Shown piece by piece: positions 32,406 to 41,541 of a stretch of 64,000 nt of DNA. Under the pieces are notes generated by a model. That model had not been told where the DNA came from. It made no database searches and worked only from the letters and a program-made list of their open reading frames with translations. Every line of letters starts with the position of its first letter. Position 1 is the first letter of the stretch. The stretch lies in the NCBI RefSeq assembly GCF_001425705.1, contig NZ_LMDC01000029.1:124001-188000 (forward strand). The letters are read 5' to 3'. Both the position numbers and the translations under genes were made by a program. The DNA comes from Pelomonas sp. Root1217 (GTDB lineage Bacteria > Pseudomonadota > Gammaproteobacteria > Burkholderiales > Burkholderiaceae_C).

Positions 32406-33272
32406 ATGGCCGAGCGCTTCAGACATGTCGCCATCGTGGGCAAGCATCAAGCGCCTGGCATCGGGCCGGTGCTGGAGGAGATTGCCCAATTTTTGTGCAG
32501 CCAGGGCCTGGACGTCTCGCTGGAAGCGGACACCGCGCTCAACACCGGCCTGACAGGCTATGAAGCGCTGTCCAACGACGAGCTGGGCCGGCAATGCGAC
32601 CTGGCGGTGGTCATCGGCGGTGACGGCACGATGCTCGGCTTCGCACGGGACATGGCCCGCCACGGCATTCCGCTGGTGGGCATCAACCAGGGGCGGCTGG
32701 GCTTCATCACGGACATTCCCATCGAGCGCTGGCGCGAGTCATTGGCGCCGGTGCTGGCGGGCGACTACGAAGTCGAGCCCCGGGCGATGCTGGAAGGCGC
32801 AGTCTGGCGCGACGGCGAATCCATCTTCTCCGGCCTGGCACTCAATGACGTGGTCGTGAGCCGCGGCGGCAGCTCCGGCATGGTGGAGCTGAAGATCGAA
32901 GTCGGCGAGCAGTTCGTCGCCAACATGCGCGCTGACGGCCTCATCGTGGCCTCCCCCACGGGTTCCACGGCTTATGCGCTGTCAGCGGGCGGGCCCATCC
33001 TGCATCCCAGCATTGCCGGCTGGCTGATCGTGCCGATCGCGCCCCACACGCTGTCCAACCGGCCCATCGTGCTGCCCGACCTCGGAGAGGTGCGCCTGGA
33101 GATCGTCGCCGGGCGCGATGCGTCGGTGAACTTCGACATGCAAAGCCTCGCCAGCCTGCTGCACGGCGACACCATCACCGTGCGGCGCAGCCAGCACCAG
33201 GTGCGCTTTCTGCACCCCAAGGGCTGGAGCTATTACGCGACCCTGCGACGCAAATTGCGTTGGTATGTTTAG
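32406..33272 (+). CDS. nadK: NAD kinase
   Basis: A 288-residue ATP-NAD kinase producing NADP in the cytosol. Motifs: [15 protein letters not shown] (GGDG, nucleotide and catalytic Asp), [23 protein letters not shown], and [22 protein letters not shown], with the glycine-rich second conserved stretch. The ATG at 32406 is 67 bases from the hrcA start and gives the standard N-terminus FRHVAIVGK. recN follows after nine bases on the same strand. Confidence 0.96.
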   Translation: MAERFRHVAIVGKHQAPGIGPVLEEIAQFLCSQGLDVSLEADTALNTGLTGYEALSNDELGRQCDLAVVIGGDGTMLGFARDMARHGIPLVGINQGRLGFITDIPIERWRESLAPVLAGDYEVEPRAMLEGAVWRDGESIFSGLALNDVVVSRGGSSGMVELKIEVGEQFVANMRADGLIVASPTGSTAYALSAGGPILHPSIAGWLIVPIAPHTLSNRPIVLPDLGEVRLEIVAGRDASVNFDMQSLASLLHGDTITVRRSQHQVRFLHPKGWSYYATLRRKLRWYV

Positions 33273-33281
33273 AGGCTGACC

Positions 33282-34976
33282 ATGCTGCGGCACCTGAGCC
33301 TGAAGGATTTCGTCATCGTCCCCGCGCTGGAGCTCGACTTCGAGCCCGGCTTTGCCGTGCTGACCGGCGAGACCGGCGCTGGCAAGTCCATTCTGATCGA
33401 CGCGCTGCAGTTGGCCCTGGGTGGCCGCGGTGACGCCGGCGTGGTGCGCGAAGGCGCGGCCAAGGCCGAGATCACTGCCGAGTTCGACACGCCGGCGCAT
33501 CTGCGCGCCTGGCTGGACGAGGCCGGTTTCGACTGCGACGACACGCTGCTGCTGCGACGCGTCATCGACGCCGCGGGAAAAAGCCGCGCCTGGATCAACG
33601 GCGGCGCGGCCACGCTGACGCAGCTGCGCGAGCTGGCCGACCACCTGCTCGACATCCACGGCCAGCATGCCTGGCAGGGCCTGACCCGCCCCGCCGCCGT
33701 GCGCGAGCTGCTGGATGGCTTTGCGGGGCTGGACACTGCGCCGCTGGGCCGCGCCCACGCCGCCTGGAAGCAGGCCGCCGAGGCGCTGCAGAAGGCCCAG
33801 AGCCAGCAGGCCGACGCCTTGCGCGAACGCGAACGCCTGGCCTGGCAGATCGGCGAGCTGGACGGCCTGGCGCCCACCGAGGGCGAGTGGGAGGAATTGA
33901 ACGCCGAGCATGGTCGCCTGTCGCACGGCCAGTCCCTCATCGACGCGGCCAAGTCGGCGCTGGATGCGCTGGACGAGGCCGAGCCCAGCGCCCAGTCCCT
34001 CGCCGGTGGTGCGCTGGACCAGCTCGAACGCGTGCTCGACCACGACGCCCGCCTGCTCCCCGCCGTGCAGGCCCTGCGCGATGTGCAGGCCCAGCTGCAG
34101 GACGCTAGCCACACGCTGTCGGCCTATCTGCACAAGGCCGATCTCGACCCCAACCGCCTGGCTGAGCTGGACGAGCGCGTGTCGGCCTGGATGACGCTGG
34201 CGCGCCGCTACCGCCGCCAGCCTCACGAGCTGCCGGCCCTGCTCTCGCAATGGCGCACCGAGCTGGCTCAGCTCGACGCCGCCAGCGACCCCACGCTGCT
34301 TGAAGCGGCCCTCGCCGCCGCGCGCCAGGCCTTCGACGCAGAGGCGCAGGCCGCCAGCCGAGCTCGCAAGAAGGCGGCACCGCAGCTCGCGTCCGCCGTC
34401 ACGGCAGCGATGCAGCAACTCGGCATGGCGGGCGGTCAGTTCGACATCGCCTTGAACCCCACCGACGGCCCGCAGAGCTTTGGCGTCGAATCCGCCGAGT
34501 TCTTGGTCGCCGGCCATGCCGGCAGCACGCCGCGCCCGCTGGCCAAGGTGGCCTCGGGCGGCGAGCTGTCGCGCATCGCGCTGGCCATTGCGGTGACGGC
34601 TAGCCAGGCCGCAACCGACAACGCGCCCGGCACGTTGATCTTTGACGAAATCGACGTCGGCATCGGCGGCGCCGTCGCCGAGACGGTGGGCCGGCTGATG
34701 AAGCAGCTCGGCCATTCGGCAACCGGCGAGCGCCAGGTGCTGGCCGTCACCCACCTGCCCCAGGTGGCCGCGTGCGCCGACCGTCATCTGGTCGTCGCCA
34801 AGGCCTTGCAGGGCACGAGCACCGTCAGCTCCGTCAGCCCTGTGGCCGGCGAAGCCCGCGTGGCCGAGATCGCCCGCATGCTGGGCGGCGAGCGCCTGTC
34901 GTCCACCAGCCTGGCGCATGCGCAGGAGATGCTGGACGCGTCCACGGCAACCAAGCCGCGCAAGGCCAAGTCATGA
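33282..34976 (+). CDS. recN: DNA repair protein RecN
   Basis: A 564-residue SMC-like ATPase of double-strand break repair. Walker [18 protein letters not shown] lies at residues 25-41 and the Q-loop region [11 protein letters not shown] near 125. A long coiled-coil arm follows from about 160 to 370 (rich in [22 protein letters not shown]). The signature [14 protein letters not shown] and Walker [13 protein letters not shown] then D-loop/H-loop [13 protein letters not shown] complete the head. The ordering and length are canonical. Its stop overlaps the rapZ start (ATGA). Confidence 0.96.
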   Translation: MLRHLSLKDFVIVPALELDFEPGFAVLTGETGAGKSILIDALQLALGGRGDAGVVREGAAKAEITAEFDTPAHLRAWLDEAGFDCDDTLLLRRVIDAAGKSRAWINGGAATLTQLRELADHLLDIHGQHAWQGLTRPAAVRELLDGFAGLDTAPLGRAHAAWKQAAEALQKAQSQQADALRERERLAWQIGELDGLAPTEGEWEELNAEHGRLSHGQSLIDAAKSALDALDEAEPSAQSLAGGALDQLERVLDHDARLLPAVQALRDVQAQLQDASHTLSAYLHKADLDPNRLAELDERVSAWMTLARRYRRQPHELPALLSQWRTELAQLDAASDPTLLEAALAAARQAFDAEAQAASRARKKAAPQLASAVTAAMQQLGMAGGQFDIALNPTDGPQSFGVESAEFLVAGHAGSTPRPLAKVASGGELSRIALAIAVTASQAATDNAPGTLIFDEIDVGIGGAVAETVGRLMKQLGHSATGERQVLAVTHLPQVAACADRHLVVAKALQGTSTVSSVSPVAGEARVAEIARMLGGERLSSTSLAHAQEMLDASTATKPRKAKS

Positions 34977-35887
34977 GCACGGACACGGATCTGCAGGGCG
35001 ACGTCGTGCTGCTGACCGGCATGTCCGGTGGCGGCAAGTCGGTGGCCATGCATGCGCTGGAAGACGCGGGCTATTTCTGCGTGGACAACCTGCCCGCGGA
35101 GCTGCTGCTGGACTTCCTGCGGCTGGAGCAGCAACGCGGCGAACGCCGTGTCGCCATCGCGGTGGACGTGCGCTCGGCGAGTTCGCTGCCGCTGCTGCTG
35201 CCCCTGCTCAAGGACCTGCGGGCCACCGGCGTGCCGGTACGCTCCATCTTCCTGGACGCCAACAACGAGGCGCTGATGCGGCGCTTCTCCGAGACACGCC
35301 GGCCTCACCCGCTGCGCGAGGATCGCGACACCGGCTTCGGTCCGCTGGAAGGCGCGGCCGATGACAGCCACCGCCTGTTGCTGGATGCCATCAAGCTGGA
35401 GCGCGAACTGCTCGGCGGGCTCAAGGCCGAGTCCACCGTCATCGATACCAGCCAGCTGCGCCCGGCGCAGTTGCGTGCCTGGCTCGGTGATCTCGTCGGC
35501 CCGCACGTCGGCGCCAAGCTCACCCTGGTCTTCGAGAGCTTCGCCTTCAAGCACGGCGTACCCAGCGACGCAGACTTCGTCTTCGACGTGCGCGTGCTGC
35601 CCAACCCCTATTACGACCGCGAACTGCGCCCGCTCAACGGCCGGGATGCGCCGGTGGCGGCTTACCTCGCAGCCCAGCCCGAGGTCGGGCTGATGATGGG
35701 CCAGATCGCCGGCTTCCTGTCGCGCTGGCTGCCCAACTTCGCGGCCGACCAGCGCAGCTACCTGACCGTGGCCATTGGCTGCACTGGCGGCCAGCACCGC
35801 TCCGTGTATCTCGTCGAGATGTTGGCGCGCCAATTCAGCCACCACGGCCATGTGCTGAAGCGCCATCGCGAGCTGGATGCAAGGTAG
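34973..35887 (+). CDS. rapZ: RNase adapter protein RapZ
   Basis: A 304-residue P-loop protein of the RapZ/YvcJ family. [20 protein letters not shown] is the Walker [10 protein letters not shown] follows, and the C-terminal half has [32 protein letters not shown] and [16 protein letters not shown], the phosphate- or sugar-phosphate-binding site. In E. coli RapZ presents GlmZ RNA to RNase E and senses glucosamine-6-phosphate; in this lineage the target is not known. Usual neighbours ptsN and hprK are absent; it instead overlaps recN by four bases. Confidence 0.94.
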   Translation: MSTDTDLQGDVVLLTGMSGGGKSVAMHALEDAGYFCVDNLPAELLLDFLRLEQQRGERRVAIAVDVRSASSLPLLLPLLKDLRATGVPVRSIFLDANNEALMRRFSETRRPHPLREDRDTGFGPLEGAADDSHRLLLDAIKLERELLGGLKAESTVIDTSQLRPAQLRAWLGDLVGPHVGAKLTLVFESFAFKHGVPSDADFVFDVRVLPNPYYDRELRPLNGRDAPVAAYLAAQPEVGLMMGQIAGFLSRWLPNFAADQRSYLTVAIGCTGGQHRSVYLVEMLARQFSHHGHVLKRHRELDAR

Positions 35888-36113
35888 AGCCCCTCGCCCA
35901 GCCTCGCTCGCTGAACGCCGGCGCGGCTGGTCGGTCTTGCAGACCGCGCAGCCGACAGTGCGGCTGCTCTTCGGCAGGCACGACAAGTCCACAGGACTTG
36001 CCGTGTCCGGCCTCAGCCCCCGAGGGGACGGCGATGCTCGCGGCATAGAGCCACGAGCACATCGCCAGAGCGGGCCGGCTAGGGAGCGGCCCGGCGCTCG
36101 CCCCGCATGAACA
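35888..36113. other. Non-coding spacer with a strong hairpin
   Basis: No gene is seen. The most regular feature is CACG-A-CAAGTCC, loop ACA, GGACTTG-C-CGTG at 35979-36005. It lacks a U-tract and so is not a classical terminator, but it could stabilise the rapZ message end or act in Rho-dependent termination. Confidence 0.4.
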
Positions 36114-36163
36114 ATTCAGAACAAAACTTCTAGATAATGAGTTCTAGAACAGATATTCTGAAT
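36114..36163. promoter_or_regulatory. Nested inverted repeats: probable BlaI-type operator and promoter
   Basis: An outer pair ATTCAGAA (36114-36121) and TTCTGAAT (36156-36163) encloses TTCTAGA (36128-36134) and the perfect palindrome GTTCTAGAAC (36141-36150). The AT-rich block contains TAGATAAT (36131-36138), a candidate -10 element, and ends two bases before the BlaI-type start codon. It is the expected place for autoregulation by the repressor it precedes. Confidence 0.6.
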
Positions 36164-36165
36164 CC

Positions 36166-36552
36166 ATGAGCCAAACACCCTCCGCCAAACCAACGGCGGC
36201 CGAGCTTGACCTGCTGCAGGTGCTGTGGCGCCACGGCCCCGCCGACGCCAAGGCCGTGCACGAGGCCCTGCTGCCCGATCGGCCCGACGCCACCTACGCC
36301 ACCGTGCTGCGCCAGCTGCAGGTGATGCACGGCAAGGGCCTGCTGACCCGCGACGAGAGCCAGCGTCCGCAGCTCTACGCTCCCGTGCACGCGCAGGACA
36401 AGCTGCAGCAGTCCCTGGTGAAGGACTTCATCAGCAAGGCCTTTGCCGGCTCTGGCAAGGCCCTGGTGCTGGCCGCCCTGAAGAACCACGTCAGCGCCAA
36501 GGAGCGCGCGGAAATCCGCCAGTTGCTGGCCGGGAAGGGGGATGAAGCCTGA
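36166..36552 (+). CDS. BlaI/MecI/CopY family transcriptional repressor
   Basis: A 128-residue winged-helix repressor. PTAAELDLLQVLWRHGPADAKAVHEAL and YATVLRQLQVMHGKGLLTRDE are the BlaI DNA-binding domain, and the C-terminal KLQQSLVKDFISKAFAGSGKALVLAAL is the dimerisation helix region where BlaR-type proteases cut in known systems. It shares one base with the M56 protease gene (TGATG), so the pair is translationally coupled and forms a repressor-sensor unit. The nested operator directly upstream implies self-control. Confidence 0.92.
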   Translation: MSQTPSAKPTAAELDLLQVLWRHGPADAKAVHEALLPDRPDATYATVLRQLQVMHGKGLLTRDESQRPQLYAPVHAQDKLQQSLVKDFISKAFAGSGKALVLAALKNHVSAKERAEIRQLLAGKGDEA

Positions 36553-38273
36553 TGAGCCTTGACATCGCCATGATTGCCTGGGGCTGGGCCCTCGTGAACT
36601 TCGTCTGGCAGGGCGTCGTCGTGGGCGCCGCCGTGGCCTTGCTGCTGGCGCTGATGCGTGGCGCGTCGGCACGCTGGCGCTATGCCGTCTGCGCGGCCGG
36701 CCTGGCGCTTTGCCTGGGCTTGCCGCTGGCGCAGTGCCTGGATCTCGCACCGGCCGAAACCGAGTTCATCGGCGAGCTGCCGCCACTGGCTGAGCAGATG
36801 CCGGCCCTGGTCAGCGCCTGGGCCCTGGGCACGGCGCTGATGCTGGCGCGGTTGGCCCTGGGCCTGGCCTGGGTCGGCCGCGCGCGGCGGCGCAGCACGC
36901 CGGCACCGGCCGAATGGCAGGCGCGGCTGGACGGCCTCGCTCGACGCCTGGGCCTCAAGCGGCCCGTCCCGCTGCGCCTGCTGCCCGACCTGGCCGGCCC
37001 CATCGCCCTGGGCATGTTCAGGCCCTGCGTGCTGCTGCCTGCCGCCCTGCTGACCCGCCTCCCGGTTGACCTGATCGAAGCGCTGCTGGCGCACGAGCTG
37101 GCCCATGTGCGGCGCTGGGACTACGCGGCCAACCTGCTGCAGAGCGCCGTCGAGGCCCTGCTCTTTTTTCACCCCGTCGTCTGGTGGCTGTCGGCTCGCA
37201 TGCGTCATGAGCGCGAGTTGGTAGCCGACGAGATCTCGGCCGAGTTGCTCGGTGATTCACGCCGCCTGGCCCTGGCCCTGCACGCCCTTTCTGAAATGGA
37301 TTGCTCCGATATGACCCCCTCCCCTGCGCTCGCCGCTCGCGGCGGCGACCTGCTTGCCCGCATCGAGCGCCTGCTCGCGCCGCGCCCCCAGGCGACTGGC
37401 TGGAAGCTGGCCCTGCCAGCCCTGCTGATCGCCGCGACCAGCTTCGTCGTGCAGGCCAAGGGCCGCGAACCGGTCGAGCCGCCGCCCAGCCCGGTGGCCA
37501 TCGAGGCCGAGGCGCCGCCGGTTCAACAACTGCGCCTGCCCGTCAATGCCAAGCATGTCATCGTCATCGACGACACCACGGGCAAGGTGCTGATGGCTCG
37601 TGATGCCGACACCGCCGTGCCGATCGCCTCGCTGACCAAGCTGCTGACGGCCATGGTCGTGCTCGACGCCAAGCTGGACCCGAACGAGAAGCTGCGCATC
37701 ACCAGCGACGACGTCGACACGCTCAAGCACAGCCGCTCGCGGGTTCGCGTCGGCACGCAGATGAGCCGGCAGGCCGCGCTGGAGCTGGCGCTGATGGAGT
37801 CCGAGAACCGCGCAGCCGCGGCACTGGCGCGCACCTTCCCCGGCGGCGAGGCCGGCTTCGAGAAGGCCATGCAGGCCAAGATCCGCGCCCTTGGCCTGAA
37901 GCGCACGGCCATTACCGACCCGACCGGCCTGTCGCCGGCCAATACCTCGACGGCCACCGAGATGGCGGCCATCACCGCAGCGGCGGCGCGCTACGGCGAA
38001 ATTGAACGCATCACCAGCGTCAAGAAGACCAAGGTGCCAGTCGACGGCCGCCAGCGCGAGGTGCGCAATACCAATCGGCTGGTCGGTGCCAAGGGCTGGA
38101 ACATCCGCGTCTCCAAGACCGGCTACACCGAGGAAGCCGGCCGCTGCCTGGCCATGCGCATCCTGAGCGGCAAGCGCCCGGTCACCGTGGTGCTGCTGGA
38201 TGCCGACGGCTCGGCCAATCGCCTGCGCGATGCGGCGCTGATCCGCAAGTCGCTGGCCCGCCAGGCTTTCTGA
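36552..38273 (+). CDS. BlaR1-like M56 metalloprotease fused to an S11 D-Ala-D-Ala peptidase domain
   Basis: A 573-residue membrane sensor. Residues 1-300 are a BlaR1/MecR1-type M56 protease with hydrophobic helices (about 8-36, 80-105, 290-305) and the zinc motif HELAHVRRWDY (His181, Glu182, His185) plus ERELVADEISA. Residues 330-573 are a periplasmic peptidase S11 domain with catalytic SLTK (Ser360), SEN (Ser417) and KTG (Lys522), as in PbpG-type DD-endopeptidases; all three motifs are intact. In BlaR1 the sensor is a class D-like penicillin-binding domain, so this replacement is unusual. It may sense muropeptides or beta-lactams and relay by cleaving the adjacent BlaI. Confidence 0.9.
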   Translation: MSLDIAMIAWGWALVNFVWQGVVVGAAVALLLALMRGASARWRYAVCAAGLALCLGLPLAQCLDLAPAETEFIGELPPLAEQMPALVSAWALGTALMLARLALGLAWVGRARRRSTPAPAEWQARLDGLARRLGLKRPVPLRLLPDLAGPIALGMFRPCVLLPAALLTRLPVDLIEALLAHELAHVRRWDYAANLLQSAVEALLFFHPVVWWLSARMRHERELVADEISAELLGDSRRLALALHALSEMDCSDMTPSPALAARGGDLLARIERLLAPRPQATGWKLALPALLIAATSFVVQAKGREPVEPPPSPVAIEAEAPPVQQLRLPVNAKHVIVIDDTTGKVLMARDADTAVPIASLTKLLTAMVVLDAKLDPNEKLRITSDDVDTLKHSRSRVRVGTQMSRQAALELALMESENRAAAALARTFPGGEAGFEKAMQAKIRALGLKRTAITDPTGLSPANTSTATEMAAITAAAARYGEIERITSVKKTKVPVDGRQREVRNTNRLVGAKGWNIRVSKTGYTEEAGRCLAMRILSGKRPVTVVLLDADGSANRLRDAALIRKSLARQAF

Positions 38274-38275
38274 TC

Positions 38276-39403
38276 ATGCAGCGCCGTCATCTGCTTGCGG
38301 CCAGCAGCGCCGCCCTCGCCCTGCCCGGCTACAGCCTGGACTTCGCCGCACCGAATCCACCGGCTGCGATGCGCGCCAGCGTGGACCGCATCGTCGACAT
38401 CGCCGTCGGCATCCGCCCCTTTCGCGCGCAGGGGCCGCGCATCGAAGCAGAGAAACGCTTCGGCAAGACAGTCGTCCACCACTACGGGCACGGTGGCAGC
38501 GGTTGGTCACTGTCCTGGGGTTCGGCCCAGCGCGCGCTGGCGCTGATCCAGTCGCGCGGCGTTCGCCCGGGTGAGCGCATCGCCGTCATCGGCTGCGGCG
38601 CCATCGGCCTGACGACGGCACGCACCGCCCAGCAGGCCGGCTACAAGGTCAGGCTCTACGCCAAGGACCGCCCACCCCGCGTGCACTCCTCAGCGGCCAC
38701 CGGGCTGTGGACGCCGGACTCGCGCATCATCACGAGCGAGAACGCCAGCGAGGCCTGGACGACCGATTGGGAAGCCATGGCGAGGGCGTCCTTCAAGGTG
38801 CACCAGAGCTATCTCGGCCTGCCCTCCGGACCGGTCGAATGGCATGACGGCTATGTCGTCGCCGACGAGGATTTCGATCAGGCCCTGCCCGGCCATATCG
38901 GCGAGCCCGACTATCCGGAGCTGTCGTCGCGCATCGCCGACCTGCGCCCGCAGGGCAAGGCGCTTTCGGCCGCGGAGCATCCTTTCCGCAAACCGCACGC
39001 GCGCCGCTTCACGCAGCTCATCTTCAACATCCCGGCCTACCAGCGCCTGCTGCTGGACGACTTCGCCCGCGATGGCGGCGAACTGGTGCAGCGCGAGTTC
39101 CGGCAGCCGCGCGACTTCGCCCGCCTGCCCGAGCGCGTCGTCGTCAACTGCACGGGCGACGGGGCGCGCAAGCTGCTGGGCGACACCAGCATGACGCCGG
39201 TGCGCGGCCAGACGGCTCGCCTCATTCCGCAGCCCGAGGTGGATTACGCGCTGATCTACCGCGGCCAGAACCTCGTCGTGCTGCCACGGCGTGACGGCCT
39301 GCTCGTCGCGGCCATGGGCGAGCACGATTTCGGCAATGACGATCTGCGCCCCGACAGGGCCCAGAGCGAGGCCGCGGTGCAGCGGCTCGCCGGCCTGTTT
39401 TAG
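38276..39403 (+). CDS. Exported FAD-dependent D-amino-acid-oxidase-like protein, circularly permuted
   Basis: A 375-residue flavoprotein with a Tat-like leader (MQRRHLLAASSAALALPG). Residues 43-92 (VGIRPFRAQGPRIEAEK, then HHYGHGGSGWSLSWG) correspond to the C-terminal end of ordinary D-amino-acid oxidases. The FAD Rossmann motif RIAVIGCGAIGLTTA follows only at residue 101. The chain ends with VVLPRRDGLLVAAMGEHDF and AVQRLAGLF, which in usual oxidases directly precedes the RP(F/V)RP segment. The order is therefore rotated, with all parts present. It starts two bases after the M56-S11 stop, so it is co-expressed and may oxidise D-amino acids released in the periplasm (inference). Confidence 0.85.
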   Translation: MQRRHLLAASSAALALPGYSLDFAAPNPPAAMRASVDRIVDIAVGIRPFRAQGPRIEAEKRFGKTVVHHYGHGGSGWSLSWGSAQRALALIQSRGVRPGERIAVIGCGAIGLTTARTAQQAGYKVRLYAKDRPPRVHSSAATGLWTPDSRIITSENASEAWTTDWEAMARASFKVHQSYLGLPSGPVEWHDGYVVADEDFDQALPGHIGEPDYPELSSRIADLRPQGKALSAAEHPFRKPHARRFTQLIFNIPAYQRLLLDDFARDGGELVQREFRQPRDFARLPERVVVNCTGDGARKLLGDTSMTPVRGQTARLIPQPEVDYALIYRGQNLVVLPRRDGLLVAAMGEHDFGNDDLRPDRAQSEAAVQRLAGLF

Positions 39404-41157
39404 AAGGTCTCCCAGTCGCCCTCGGCCTGGCTGGGCGCGGGGGCGGAAACGGGCTTCGGTGCGGGCGCCGTATTGACCGGCGCCGGCCTGGCTTGAGCCG
39501 TGGGGCGCGGCGCAGGTTTGGGCGTCGCAGCCCGGGGCGCCGTGGCGGGCCGCGCTGCCGGCTTGGGCGCGCCGCGCGGCGCCGGCGCCGCAGCGCCCGC
39601 GTCCACGCGGAAGGCCGCCACCGCCTCGGCCAGCTTGGCCGTCTGCATGCGCATGCTCTCAGCGGCGGCCGCTGTCTGCTCCACGAGAGCCGCGTTCTGC
39701 TGCGTGGCCTGGTCGAGCTGGCTGACGGCCGCGTTGATCTGGCCCACGCCTTCGCTCTGCTCTCGGCTGGAGACGGTGATCTCGCCGACCAGGTCGGTCA
39801 CCTTGCGCACCTCATTGACCATCTGGCCGATGGTCTCGCGCGCGGCCAGCACCTGGGCGCTGCCGCTCTCGACCTTGGTGACGCTGTCGCCGATCAAGCT
39901 CTTGATCTCCTTGGCCGCCTCGGCGCTACGCTGCGCCAGCAAGCGCACCTCGCCGGCCACGACGGCGAAGCCGCGGCCCTGCTCGCCTGCCCGCGCCGCC
40001 TCGACGGCGGCGTTCAGCGCGAGGATGTTGGTTTGGAAGGCGATGCCGTCGATGGTGCCGATGATGTCGGAGATCTTGCGGCTGGAGGTCGAGATGGCGT
40101 CCATCGTCGTGACGACCTCGCCCACCGCGGTGCCGCCGGCGCCGGCCACTTCGGAGGCATGGTTGGCGAGCTGGTCGGCCTGGCGGGCGTTGTCCGCATT
40201 GGCCTTGATCTGCGCGGCCATTTGCTCGACCGAGGCCGCCGTCTGCTCGAGGCTCGATGCTTGGCTCTCGGTGCGCGCCGACAGGTCGGCATTGCCCTGG
40301 GCGATCTCGGCCGCGGCGACGCTGAGCTGATCGCAGCCCAGGCGCACGCCCGACACCATGCGCGCCAGGTTCTGCGTCATCTCGTCCAGCATGGTCAGCA
40401 ACTGGCCGAGCTCATCGCGCGAACTGCTCTGCAGGCGCTGTGTCAAGTCGCCGGCCGCCACCGCCCTGACCGCGTCGGAAGCGCGCTGCACGGGGCCGGT
40501 GATGGAACGCGTGATGGACAGGGCAGCCAGCACGCCGATGACCAGGGCCGCGGCCGACGCAACGCCAAAGATCAACAACACACGGCGGTAGGCACTCTCG
40601 GCGGCAGCCGCTGTCGCTGCGGCCAGCTTCTCGTTGTAATCCCACCATTTGCTGACGTTCTCACGCAGCGGCAGAAAGACGGCGCGGGCAGTCCCGTTCA
40701 ACTCCCGGGCCGCCGTACCCTGGGTCGGATCGGCCGCACTTTCCTCTGACGCCTTGAGAGTCTTCTCCTGCCCCGCGAAATAAGCTTCAGCGCCCTCACG
40801 CACCTTCTTCATGTACCCGCGGTCTTCGTCATCGGCGGCCAGCAACTCATAGTCCTTCAACCGCTGGCGGACGTTGTCACGCGCCTTGACGATCTGGGCG
40901 GCAACGTCCTTCTTCTGCTTGTCGTCGTCTGTAAGGATGTGCTGCTGCTCGAACCGCCGCGCATCGGAAAGCGCACCGTCAATCTGGTGAATGACACGCA
41001 GCGACGGCAGGATGTTCTCGGGGTAGTACTCGGTGTAGTTGTTGATCGATTTCGTCAACAGCGCGCCAACACCGGCCATGGCGAGCATCAGTGCCAGCAG
41101 CACCGCGAAGGCCAAGGCCAGGCGCTTTCCGACGCGCAGGTTCTTCAGTGCATCCAC
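39400..41157 (-). CDS. Methyl-accepting chemotaxis protein with CheR-docking tail
   Basis: A 585-residue chemoreceptor. TM1 (about 13-35) and TM2 (about 190-212) flank a periplasmic four-helix sensing domain of about 155 residues. They are followed by HAMP (ITRSITGPVQRASDAVRAVAAGDL), the methylation helices and the conserved hairpin GIAFQTNILALNAAVEAARAG. A Pro/Ala-rich linker of about 55 residues ends in the pentapeptide DWETF, like the NWETF tether that recruits CheR and CheB. The ligand is unknown. No che genes are near. It converges with the oxidase gene with a four-base overlap. Confidence 0.95.
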   Translation of the reverse strand: MDALKNLRVGKRLALAFAVLLALMLAMAGVGALLTKSINNYTEYYPENILPSLRVIHQIDGALSDARRFEQQHILTDDDKQKKDVAAQIVKARDNVRQRLKDYELLAADDEDRGYMKKVREGAEAYFAGQEKTLKASEESAADPTQGTAARELNGTARAVFLPLRENVSKWWDYNEKLAAATAAAAESAYRRVLLIFGVASAAALVIGVLAALSITRSITGPVQRASDAVRAVAAGDLTQRLQSSSRDELGQLLTMLDEMTQNLARMVSGVRLGCDQLSVAAAEIAQGNADLSARTESQASSLEQTAASVEQMAAQIKANADNARQADQLANHASEVAGAGGTAVGEVVTTMDAISTSSRKISDIIGTIDGIAFQTNILALNAAVEAARAGEQGRGFAVVAGEVRLLAQRSAEAAKEIKSLIGDSVTKVESGSAQVLAARETIGQMVNEVRKVTDLVGEITVSSREQSEGVGQINAAVSQLDQATQQNAALVEQTAAAAESMRMQTAKLAEAVAAFRVDAGAAAPAPRGAPKPAARPATAPRAATPKPAPRPTAQARPAPVNTAPAPKPVSAPAPSQAEGDWETF

Positions 41158-41235
41158 GGCTGTCCCCTCGTCGTTGTTCGGGGGACTGTGCCCGTTTCGG
41201 TGCGGGCAGGCAATGCGTGTGCAGCCGGTGTTTTG

Positions 41236-41538
41236 TCAACTTTCAGACGGCTCGGCCTCGCCCAGTAGCAAGGCGAGCAGCACGGCGGTGCCGATGGGCA
41301 TGAAAACGACGATGGCAATGAACCATGGCATGAAGGCCCGGCCCGTGCGACGCACCAGCTGCATCATGAAAACGCAATGCATGGTGCCGGCCACGACGAG
41401 GCCCAGCCCGAGCAGGACAAGTCGGGACGCCGGCGGCTCGCCGTCCTGGGTGCTGCTGATGATCTGCCACAGGCACAGGCCGGCGACGAGCAGGGTGATG
41501 ACCGCGTACTCGATGCCGCTCTTGATGTGTGGTTTCAT
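41236..41538 (-). CDS. Small integral membrane protein
   Basis: A 100-residue protein with three hydrophobic segments (about 12-27, 41-60 and 70-92: VITLLVAGLCLW, LLGLGLVVAGTMHCVFM and WFIAIVVFMPIGTAVLLALLL). No family is recognised. It lies three bases after the mutY stop on the same strand and so is probably the last gene of the mutM-mutY operon. Confidence 0.65.
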   Translation of the reverse strand: MKPHIKSGIEYAVITLLVAGLCLWQIISSTQDGEPPASRLVLLGLGLVVAGTMHCVFMMQLVRRTGRAFMPWFIAIVVFMPIGTAVLLALLLGEAEPSES

Positions 41539-41541
41539 GGT

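Noticed and set aside
32982..34919. A 645-codon frame antisense to recN
   Set aside because: recN on the plus strand has complete Walker and signature motifs; the antisense frame has only low-complexity shadow composition and no ribosome-binding site.
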